Source of the DNA: CAJQQK01 sp963696075
Lineage (GTDB): Bacteria; Pseudomonadota; Alphaproteobacteria; Rhizobiales; Hyphomicrobiaceae
Direction of reading: 5' to 3'
Assembly: GCA_963696075.1 (NCBI GenBank)
Contig: CAVOJD010000013.1
Coordinates: 1 to 7,463 of the forward strand
Length of the DNA: 7,463 nt
In this document: positions 1 to 5,876 of the stretch, in pieces
Position numbering within the stretch: the stretch's first letter is position 1
Layout: every line of letters starts with the position of its first letter
The notes under the pieces: generated by a model
Seen by the model: only the letters and a program-made list of their open reading frames with translations
What the model was told of the DNA's origin: nothing
The model's database searches: none
Made by a program: the position numbers and the translations under genes

Positions 1-2
1 CC

Positions 3-122
3 CCTTCGTTGACTGAATACGCTGAGGAGATGCTAGCTTCTGTGGTGACAAAGGCAAAGTGGTTCACACTTGACGTTTATTGTCTTCGGCTACAGAGACA
101 GATCAACGGTCAGAAGTATTAG
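3..122 (+). CDS. Possible 3' end of an unrecognised gene (partial)
   Basis: An open frame enters from the left edge and ends at TAG 120-122, giving about 39 codons (reading roughly PSLTEYAEEMLASVVTKA at its start and ending in INGQKY). The translation is mixed polar and hydrophobic, as a real protein end could be. I do not recognise a family. An open stretch this short is not rare by chance at this base composition, so the call rests only on the frame reaching the window edge. The base composition is less GC-rich than the ISs downstream, which would fit host or older accessory DNA. The alternative is simple non-coding DNA. Confidence 0.22.
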   Translation, partial: PSLTEYAEEMLASVVTKAKWFTLDVYCLRLQRQINGQKY

Positions 123-344
123 CCTTTTAGCCTGCGCAGCAGCTTACTTTTTGCCGATTCATTCGGCGGGCAAGTCTTAGGTCAGATCGCTTCGAGATGA
201 TCGTCGGCAAACTTTTTGCGTTGAAATCCTTCACATTTTTTGGGTTTGTTTTGAAAACTCTCGAATGCGAACTGCAACTTAAAGTTGTCTTTATTGATAA
301 ATTCTCTCTAAGCAAAAACGTATCCTAGGTGCCGATACACTGTA
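123..344. other. AT-richer stretch with no supportable gene
   Basis: No convincing gene is present. A 62-codon minus-strand frame (127-315) has no clear ribosome-binding site or recognisable product. Small palindromes are visible: 153-157 with 163-167 (GCCGA/TCGGC), 275-280 with 282-287 (CAACTT/AAGTTG around one A), and 320-324 with 334-338 (GTATC/GATAC). None is followed by a T run that would make a convincing terminator. The stretch looks like the flank into which the IS1111-type element went. Confidence 0.5.
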
Positions 345-353
345 AGCGATGGG

Positions 354-364
354 GTGGACGCCCC
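354..364 (+). repeat. IS1111-type sub-terminal inverted repeat, left
   Basis: GTGGACGCCCC at 354-364 is the exact reverse complement of 1698-1708 near the right end of the element. Its central TGGACGCC (355-362) is also complementary to GGCGTCCA at the transposase start codon (421-428), so the motif occurs three times in the element. Confidence 0.7.
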
Positions 365-428
365 CCCCCCGACGGCATCATTGTGCCAAGGTAGCGGTGT
401 CGATTATCCGCTACGAAGGAGGCGTCCA
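355..428 (+). promoter_or_regulatory. Structured leader able to fold over the transposase start
   Basis: Three nested pairings are visible in the would-be mRNA. The outer helix is 355-362 (TGGACGCC) with 421-428 (GGCGTCCA), which takes in the last Gs of the Shine-Dalgarno sequence and the A of the ATG. The inner hairpins are 374-377 with 384-387 (GGCA/TGCC) and a perfect 7-bp stem, 391-397 with 408-414 (GTAGCGG/CCGCTAC), directly upstream of the Shine-Dalgarno AAGGAGG (416-422). Transcripts entering from outside would carry the whole fold and be poorly translated. Such protection against read-through is known for other ISs (IS10, IS50) and is inferred here. Confidence 0.45.
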
Positions 429-1453
429 TGAACGAGGTTAGCATTATCGGGCTGGATCTGGCGAAGCATGCTTTTCAGGTCCACGGAGCGCGCGCTGACG
501 GAACTGTGGCGTTTCGACGGAAGCTGTCGAGAGCAAAGCTGCTGGCGTTTTTCGCTGAGCAGCCGCGCTGCATCGTGGCGATGGAAGCGTGCGCGAGTGC
601 GCACCATTGGGGACGGGAGATCGGCCGGCTCGGCCATGACGTGCGCCTGATCGCGCCCGTTTATGTGAAACCGTTTGTGAAGCGCCAGAAGAATGATGCG
701 GCCGATGCGGAGGCGATCGCCGAAGCCGCGGCGCGCCCAACCATGCGATTTGTTGCGGTAAAGAGCGCCCAGAAGCAGAGCGGCGCGATGGTTTTCAAGA
801 CCCGCGACCTCCTCGTTCGGCAGCGCACCCAGACAATCAATGCGCTTCGCGGCCATCTTGCGGCGTACGGCGTGGTCGCGCCGCAAGGAGCGGCCCACGT
901 CGACAAGCTTTCGGCGGCGATAGAGCACCCAGATGTGGACCTGCCACTGGTCGTCATCGAGCTGGGCAGGATGCTCCTGCGACACATAGCTGAGCTTGAG
1001 GTTAGGATCGGCGACCTTGACAGCCGGATCAGGCGCGTGGCGCGGGCCGACGAGACGGCGCGTCGACTGATGACAATCCCGGGCGTTGGTCCGGTCTGTG
1101 CAGTTGCACTCGTAGCGCTTGCTCCACCGACCGAGAGCTTCACAAAGGGGCGCGACTTCGCCGCATGGCTTGGCTTGACGCCACGTCAAAGTTCGTCCGG
1201 CGGCAAGGCGCGACTGGGGAAGACATCGAAGATGGGGCAGCGTGACCTGAGGCGGTTGCTCATCATCGGCGCGACAACGGTCGTGAGATGGGCAGCGCTG
1301 CGGGGGGCAGCGCCGGGCTCCTGGCTGTCGCGCATGCTGGCGCGCAAGCCGCGGAAGCTGGTCGCCGTCGCGCTAGCGAACAAGATCGCCCGCGTCGCCT
1401 GGGCTCTCATTAGTCGCGGTGGGGTTTACAGAGCTTCGGTCGTGGCCGCCTGA
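428..1453 (+). CDS. IS110-family transposase (IS1111 group, DEDD type)
   Basis: The 341-aa protein has the usual length and order for this family. An N-terminal RuvC-like DEDD domain carries D10 in IGLDLAK, E53 in AMEAC, and D90 and D93 in KNDAADAEAI. A helical linker follows, then the C-terminal Transposase_20 domain with an HhH-like IPGVGPV (217-223) and the segment TPRQSSSGGKARLG (251-264), whose serine (probably S256) should be the catalytic nucleophile. The family normally has His before the two serines, and here that position is Ser. Family members cut and rejoin DNA as a circular or excised form, guided by an element-encoded RNA. The ATG at 428 is chosen because AAGGAGG (416-422) lies five bases upstream. 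No frameshift or stop is seen, so the gene looks functional. Confidence 0.93.
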   Translation: MNEVSIIGLDLAKHAFQVHGARADGTVAFRRKLSRAKLLAFFAEQPRCIVAMEACASAHHWGREIGRLGHDVRLIAPVYVKPFVKRQKNDAADAEAIAEAAARPTMRFVAVKSAQKQSGAMVFKTRDLLVRQRTQTINALRGHLAAYGVVAPQGAAHVDKLSAAIEHPDVDLPLVVIELGRMLLRHIAELEVRIGDLDSRIRRVARADETARRLMTIPGVGPVCAVALVALAPPTESFTKGRDFAAWLGLTPRQSSSGGKARLGKTSKMGQRDLRRLLIIGATTVVRWAALRGAAPGSWLSRMLARKPRKLVAVALANKIARVAWALISRGGVYRASVVAA

Positions 1454-1697
1454 CGGCGGACCGGGCGAAGAAGTCGGGGATGTGAGAGGTCGAAAAGGAG
1501 CTTATGGGCAAACGGTCGAGAAGACGGGATCGGGAAAACCAGTTCACCGGATAGCGCTTTGAGCGCGGGTAAGCGTATTGGATCCGATCCTCTCACTTCC
1601 ATAAGGGCCCGCGGCTGATGAAAGCCGCATCTTGAGGCCGGACACACGTCAGAACCCGACCACACGCTCATCGCCAACTTTTTCTCTTGCATCCAGA
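1454..1697 (+). ncRNA. Candidate guide RNA (seekRNA-type) of the IS1111 element
   Basis: This stretch has no convincing gene but much complementarity. 1482-1489 (GTGAGAGG) pairs with 1589-1596, 1501-1507 (CTTATGG) pairs with 1599-1605, 1554-1558 (GCGCT) pairs with 1562-1566 over a 3-nt loop, and 1611-1616 (GCGGCT) pairs with 1623-1628 over a 6-nt loop. The first two helices cross, so they form either a pseudoknot or alternative folds. IS110-family elements encode an RNA in their non-coding region that binds the transposase and reads donor and target DNA (bridge RNA; seekRNA in the IS1111 group, located 3' of the gene). Position and structure fit. The RNA ends and guide segments cannot be fixed from sequence alone. 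Confidence 0.5.
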
Positions 1698-1708
1698 GGG
1701 GCGTCCAC
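1698..1708 (-). repeat. IS1111-type sub-terminal inverted repeat, right
   Basis: GGGGCGTCCAC, the exact reverse complement of 354-364. It lies 245 bp downstream of the transposase stop codon, as expected for the IS1111 group, in which the non-coding region lies 3' of the gene. Confidence 0.7.
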
Positions 1709-1715
1709 ATACCTC

Positions 1716-1826
1716 CGGTGAGCACCCTCTTGCCGGTCTGGAGATCGTGGGCGATTCTGAGATCGGTGTTTGATGTGTTGCTCAGGCGGGGATGTGCCCA
1801 CGATGTCGGATGTGGACGCAAGTGCC
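1716..1826. other. Unassigned fragment with a strong hairpin between IS ends
   Basis: No supportable gene. A perfect 9-bp stem, ATCGTGGGC (1744-1752) with GCCCACGAT (1796-1804), encloses a second 5-bp stem, CTGAG (1757-1761) with CTCAG (1781-1785). The fragment runs into the 37-bp inverted repeat at 1827. The ten bases next to that repeat resemble, at about 6/10, the complement of the bases beyond the right-hand copy. It could therefore be a stub of a second IS21-like end cut by the IS1111 element, but this is weak. Confidence 0.3.
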
Positions 1827-1863
1827 TGATTACCCCACTTCCTCCACATAGTGACCTCTGATC
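1827..1863 (+). repeat. Left arm of a 37-bp inverted repeat flanking the IS66 remnant
   Basis: This arm matches the reverse complement of 3854-3890 at 35 of 37 positions, with mismatches at 1832 and 1857. Similarity falls off on both sides. It begins TGATTACCCC and holds CCTCCACA (1842-1849), the complement of the TGTGGAGG with which the IS21-type end begins on the right. Its inner edge joins IS66 tnpB in the middle of the gene. Confidence 0.75.
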
Positions 1864-1866
1864 TGA

Positions 1867-2163
1867 CGCAAAGGGATCGATGGGCTCGCCGCTCTGGTTC
1901 AGGAACACCTCCGGCTCGATCCCTACGCTGGCACGATCTACGTCTTCCGCGCCAAGCGGGCGGACCGCGTGAAGCTGTTGATCTGGGACGGTAGCGGCCT
2001 GGTTATGGTCTACAAGCGCTTGGAGGATGGCCGGTTCCGTTGGCCGTCGGTTAAGGACGGCGTCATGCGGCTGTCGCCGGCGCAGTTCTCGGCGCTGATC
2101 GAGGGGCTCGACTGGCGCCACGTTCATGCGCGCCGTTTCGCTCGTCCCACGGCCACACAATAA
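1867..2163 (+). pseudogene. tnpB: IS66 accessory protein TnpB (Orf2), 5'-truncated
   Basis: The open frame starts directly after an in-frame TGA (1864-1866) and reads RKGIDGLAALVQEHL, then IYVFRAKRADRVKLLIWDG, VYKRLEDGRFRWP and EGLDW before stopping at TAA 2161-2163. These are the core motifs of the IS66 Orf2 family (about 115 aa), a small accessory protein needed for IS66 transposition whose exact role is unsettled. Ninety-eight codons remain, so about 18 N-terminal residues, including the usual lead into the RKG motif, are missing. A later ATG (1969) could start a 64-aa piece but would lack half of the domain. The tnpC copy follows after 61 bp, the normal operon order. Confidence 0.85.
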
Positions 2164-2224
2164 TCACTCCACAACGCCTCTTTGCCAGTGGTCGACTTGC
2201 CGCAAAATCGGCGATTCTTATCGC

Positions 2225-3822
2225 ATGGCGCGAGCAATCGATGATCTCCCTGACGATGTTGCAAGCCTGAAGGCAATGCTTCTGGCCGAGCGCGCGGCCC
2301 GCGAGGCTGAGCTTGCCGCCGAGCGTGGCCGCCTCGCGCAACTCGCCGACGTGCGCGACCGTCTCGAAGCGCGGAACGCAACACTCGAAGCCGAGGTCGA
2401 TCGTCTGACGGCGCAGGCCGACCGTCTCGATCACATTATATCGGTACTCAGGCGTGCCCATTTCGGGCGTCGCTCCGAGCGCATCACTGACGACCAGATC
2501 GAGCTGGCGCTGGAGGATGTCGAGACGGGCTTTGGCGTCCAGGACGCGCAGGTCGAGGCGGACAGTCCCACCTTGCGCGCCGAAGCCACAAAGACCCGCC
2601 GCGCCAACCGGGGCCATCTGCCGAAGCACCTGCCGCGCGAGGAGATCGTGATTGTGCCGGAGCGCACTGACTGTCCCTGTTGCGGCGGCGACCTGCATGT
2701 CATCGGCGAGGACGTCTCCGAGCGCCTCGACAAGATCCCGGCCCGGCTCCGCGTGATCGTCACGCGCCGGCGCCGCCGCGTCTCGTGCCCGGCGGCCTGC
2801 CGAGCGAAGCGCTCATTGCTGATGTGCTCGTGGCGAAGTACGCCGCCCATCTTCCCCTCTACCGCCAGAGCCAGATGCTGGCGCGCGAGGGGATCGCGAT
2901 CGACCGCTCGACGCTCGCCAACTGGATCGGCTTCGCGGCGTTCGAACTGGCGCCACTGCACGCGCGGCTCGTCGCGACCCTGAAAGCCTCGGACAAGCTC
3001 TTTGCGGACGAGACACGCTGCCCGGTGCTCGATCCGGGACGTGGGCGGACCAAGACCGGGTATCTGTGGGCGATTGCGCGCAACGACCGGCCGTGGTGCG
3101 GCCGTGATTCGCTGGCGGTCGCCTACCTCTACGCGCCGGAGCGCGGCAAGGAGCACGCCGTGCTTCACCTCGCCGGCTTCACCCGCACCCTGCAGGTCGA
3201 TGGCTATAGGGCCTACGATGCCTTGGCCGATGGGAAACGTATCGGCGGCCCGGTGACGCTCGCGCTGTGCTGGTCGCACTTCCGGCGCCGCTTCTACGAC
3301 ATCGCCAAGGGCGGTCATGCGCCGATCGCGGGCGAGGCGTTGCAGCGGATCCGTGCGCACTATGAGATCGAGGCCGAGATCCGGGGGCAGTCAAGCGACG
3401 AGCGCCGCGCCGTCCGGCAGGTCCGCGCGGGCCCCGTCATCAAGGCCCTGAAGCTCTGGCTCGAGAATCAGCTCAGGCGCGTGTCGGGGCGTTCGGCAAT
3501 CGCGGAAGCCATGCGCTACGGGCTCTCACGTTGGGACGGCCTGACCCGCTACCTCGACGACGCCCGCATCGAGATCGCCACCAACGTGGTAGAGCGGTCG
3601 ATCCGGCCGATCGCCTTAAATCGGAAGAACGCGCTCTTCGCCGGATCCGATGACGGCGGTGCCAACTGGGCCATCGTCGCTTCGCTGATCGAGACGGCCA
3701 AGCTCAACGGCGTCAACCCGCACGCCTGGCTTACCGACACGCTCGAAAAGCTCGTCGACGGCTGGCCGCAATCTCGCATCGACGACCTTATGCCGTGGGC
3801 CTACGCAAAGATCCCCGCCTGA
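2225..3822 (+). pseudogene. tnpC: IS66 transposase TnpC, broken by a deletion with frameshift near 2763
   Basis: The first part (2225-2763, 180 codons) starts MARAIDDLPDD, continues as a coiled-coil-like Leu/Glu/Arg-rich segment (about residues 14-78) and enters the IS66 zinc-binding domain with CPCCGG (C150, C152, C153) and GEDVSERLDKIPARLR. The frame then switches. The second part (2764-3822) begins APAPPRLVPGGLPSE and carries the DDE nuclease: D in LFADET (3007-3009), D in QVDGYRAYD (3199-3201) and E in NVVERSIRP (3592-3594), followed by the IS66 C-terminal domain. Compared with the family as I know it, about 15 residues holding the second cysteine pair are missing at the switch, so this is a deletion of about 45-50 nt and not a single-base slip. 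No full-length product is expected. The start lacks a clear Shine-Dalgarno sequence. Confidence 0.88.
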
Positions 3823-3823
3823 T

Positions 3824-3853
3824 CCGTCAACGTGGGAGCGGCGCGGCGCTTAC
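3824..3853 (-). repeat. IS66 right terminal inverted repeat
   Basis: Read inward on the minus strand the end begins GTAAGCGCCGCGCCGCTCCC, with the GTAA tip typical of IS66-family ends. It lies directly after the tnpC stop (3820-3822). No matching left end is present in the window. Confidence 0.7.
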
Positions 3854-3890
3854 GATCAGCGGTCACTATGTGGAGGAAGTGGGGCAATCA
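3854..3890 (-). repeat. Right arm of the 37-bp inverted repeat
   Basis: This is the reverse complement of 1827-1863 at 35/37 positions. It starts at the base after the IS66 tip and runs through TGTGGAGG (3869-3876) to GGGGCAATCA (3881-3890), which is part of the IS21-type end. The first 15 bases lie outside the likely IS21 tip, yet are conserved in both arms. Confidence 0.75.
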
Positions 3891-3921
3891 GACAGCTGAG
3901 TCGCATCCCGCAGACTATAGC

Positions 3922-4098
3922 GCGACAATCTGGATGGGAACGGCGCGTCAATCAGGGTGAGAACCCGGCGGCCGCGTTGATGATTGTCGCTGGCGGTGGT
4001 TTTGGCAAGGCTATTCGCGCCAGCGCGTCTTGATTGTCGCGTCGTGCGGTGCACGCCTTCGGCATGACGCGTCAATCAGAACTGGATTTGATTGTCGC
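3922..4098. repeat. Multiple IS21-end repeats (putative IstA sites)
   Basis: TGATTGTCGC occurs exactly three times in the same orientation, at 3981-3990, 4031-4040 and 4089-4098, spaced 50 and 58 bp apart. An inverted partial copy, GCGACAATC, is at 3922-3930. A second motif, GCGTCAATCAG, occurs at 3945-3955 and 4069-4079. The last copies overlap the 3' end of istB. IS21-family ends characteristically carry several transposase-binding repeats of this kind; that function is inferred here. Confidence 0.6.
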
Positions 4099-4917
4099 AT
4101 TCGTTGCCGGGCGGCCGCGACCGCGTTTGCGCTTAACGGCGGTTTTGCGGCGGTAGCTCTGGACGTTCATTTCCAGGATCGTGGCGTGGTGCACGAGCCG
4201 ATCGATGGCGGCTAGCGTCATGGCCTGGTCTGGGAAGACTTTTCCCCATTCGCCGAACGGCTGGTTGGCGGTGATCAGCATGGATCGCCGCTCATAGCGT
4301 GCGGCGATCAGCTCGAACAACACACTGGTTTCGGCCTGATCCTTGCTGACGTAGGCGAGGTCGTCGAGGACGAGCAGATGGTATTTGTCGAGCTTGGTGA
4401 TGGCGCTTTCTAATGCCAGTTCGCGACGCGCCACTTGCAGCCGTTGAACAAGATCGGTCGTGCGGGCGAACAGAATGCGCCAGCCGTTTTCGACAAGAGC
4501 CAGAGACACGGCTGCCGCCAGATGGCTCTTGCCGCCGCCGGGCGGGCCGAACATCAGAAGGTTAGTGCCGCCGGCGAGCCAACTGTCGCCGGCACACAAC
4601 GCCATGACCTGTGCCTTCGACACCATCGGCACGGCATTGAAGTCGAACGTGTCGATGGTTTTTCCTACCGGCAGACGGGCTTCACTCAGATGCCGGGCAA
4701 TGCGACGGCGTGAACGCTCGGCGATCTCGTGTTCGGCCAGTGCTGCCAGGAACCTTGCCGCCGGCCAGCCTTCCTTGTCGGCGCGCGCTGCCAGTGCGGG
4801 CCACATCAACTTCATGCCGGGCAGACGCAGATCGCCAAGCAGCAGGTCGACGCGTCCGGCGTCAACGGCATTCCGGCCGTCTACGCTGGCGCTAGTTGGA
4901 TTGTTTTTCTTTGTCAT
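4072..4917 (-). CDS. istB: IstB, AAA+ ATPase helper of IS21 transposition
   Basis: The intact 281-aa protein has the usual family length (about 250-280 aa). The N-terminal helical part (about 23-90, with LPGMKLMWPAL and HEIAERSRRRIARHLSEARLP) is the IstB N-terminal domain. The AAA+ core has Walker A GPPGGGKS (124-131), Walker B LLVLDD (181-186), a sensor-1-like TAN (216-218) and the conserved DRLVHHATILEM (239-250). The Lys/Arg-rich tail (258-270) may touch DNA. IstB oligomerises on DNA in an ATP-dependent way, selects and bends the target, and stimulates the IstA transposase. Its ATG (4915-4917) overlaps the istA stop (4914-4916) as ATGA, so it is probably translated by coupling to istA. Because istA is interrupted upstream, istB expression from the original promoter is doubtful, although the product itself looks functional. 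Confidence 0.95.
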   Translation of the reverse strand: MTKKNNPTSASVDGRNAVDAGRVDLLLGDLRLPGMKLMWPALAARADKEGWPAARFLAALAEHEIAERSRRRIARHLSEARLPVGKTIDTFDFNAVPMVSKAQVMALCAGDSWLAGGTNLLMFGPPGGGKSHLAAAVSLALVENGWRILFARTTDLVQRLQVARRELALESAITKLDKYHLLVLDDLAYVSKDQAETSVLFELIAARYERRSMLITANQPFGEWGKVFPDQAMTLAAIDRLVHHATILEMNVQSYRRKTAVKRKRGRGRPATNATIKSSSD

Positions 4918-5876
4918 GCTGCCGCTCCATGATGAATGTCATGGACCACGGCCAACTCATCGTAGGCGCTCAGTGGCACCAATTCGACGTTGACCTCCGG
5001 TACGCTTGCAGCATCCGGTTTGAAGTGTTCGAGCAATGCTTTGGGATCGGGCAATCGCCCGGCATCGAGATCCGCGTCAATGGCTTGTGCAAGTTCCCGC
5101 TCACAGGTGCGGTCGTGGGCCAGCGCCAGCAGGTCAACAATGACCCGGCAGGCTTGCCGCTCACCCTCGCGTTCTCGCAGGACATCGAATGCACGCGCAT
5201 ATGCCTGTCGCGGAAAGAGCTGATCGCGATAGACCAGGTTCAATAGTGCCATCGGCTTTTTGCGCAACGCATGAATGACGTGCCGATAGTCGACAACGTG
5301 TGCTGTCTTGCCATCGCTTCGCCGTCGTTCGCGGCGCAACGTCATCAGGTGCGTTGAGCCAAGACAGCATTCGAGACGGTCATCATAGAGCTTCACTCGG
5401 AGGCGATGACCGATCAGGCGCGACGGTACGGTGTAGAAGACCTTGCGCAAAATAAATCCGCCGCTGGACGTCACGTTGACATGAACGTCCTCAAAGTCGG
5501 TCGTTCGGCGTTCTGGCAATGTCTTCAGCTTTGCGCGTTCCAGGTCGATCTGCTTGCGCCGATGGGCGTTATGGCGCCCAACGATCTCATCGATGAAACC
5601 GCGATAGGCATCCAGGTTGGCGAAGTCGCGGCTGCCACGCAATAGTAACGCATCTTCGATGGCCTTCTTCAGATGCCCATGGGCGCTTTCAATGGATCCG
5701 TTTTCATGCGCGAGGCCGGGATTGTTGCGCGTCGGCGTCATTTGGTAGTCGCGCATCAACGCCTGATAGCGGCGTGTCAGGTCGTCCTGTGCAGCCTTGT
5801 CCAGATTGCGATACGCCGCTGACAGGCTATCGCTGCGATGTTGCTCAGGAGCACCGCCAAGCGCCCACAAGGCATT

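Larger units (their letters stand above)
345..1715 (+). mobile_element. IS110-family (IS1111 group) insertion sequence, apparently complete
   Basis: The element has one transposase gene with a short 5' non-coding region (about 75 bp) and a long 3' non-coding region (about 245 bp). That arrangement is typical of the IS1111 group within IS110. An 11-bp inverted repeat, GTGGACGCCCC at 354-364 and its complement at 1698-1708, sits at the two ends as the sub-terminal repeats do in this group. Exact tips are not determined: these elements make little or no target duplication, so the boundaries given are estimates from the repeats. A run of ten C follows the left repeat (361-370), where the right copy has only four. 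The gene is intact, so the element may be active. Confidence 0.8.
1864..3853 (+). mobile_element. IS66-family insertion sequence, left-truncated and decayed
   Basis: What remains is tnpB without its first ~18 codons, tnpC with an internal deletion, and the right terminal repeat. The left terminal repeat, tnpA and the start of tnpB are absent, replaced by the end of the 37-bp repeat. IS66 elements normally carry tnpA-tnpB-tnpC and make an 8-bp target duplication. The 8 bp after the right end are GATCAGCG (3854-3861), but the left counterpart is gone. The copy cannot be autonomous. Its base composition matches the neighbouring ISs. Confidence 0.85.

Noticed and set aside
70..96. TTGACG followed by TACAGA as a promoter
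   Set aside because: The spacing is 15 bases with a poor -10 box, and no supported gene lies downstream.
342..348. GTAAGCG resembling an IS66 tip just left of the IS1111-type element (also at 1569-1575)
   Set aside because: Only seven bases agree with the real IS66 right end. The next bases differ, and the preceding 8 bp do not match GATCAGCG beyond three bases. A 7-mer can occur by chance.
381..408. TTGTGC/GATTAT promoter for the IS110-family transposase
   Set aside because: The spacer is only 15 bases and the boxes are weak; the same bases are better explained by the leader hairpins.
404..1189. 261-codon minus-strand frame opposite the IS110-family transposase
   Set aside because: The plus strand encodes a complete, recognisable transposase. 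Long antisense frames are common in GC-rich genes, and this one has no family motif.
1426..2160. 244-codon minus-strand frame across the IS1111 3' region and tnpB
   Set aside because: It crosses an element boundary and the 37-bp repeat and runs antisense to the clear tnpB frame, so it cannot be an evolved gene.
2126..2224. Upstream extension of tnpC to an ATG at 2126
   Set aside because: It would overlap the end of tnpB and add non-conserved residues. The family-like start is MARAIDD at 2225.
2431..3360. 309-codon minus-strand frame opposite tnpC
   Set aside because: Shadow of tnpC; it also spans the site of the deletion without any recognisable domain.
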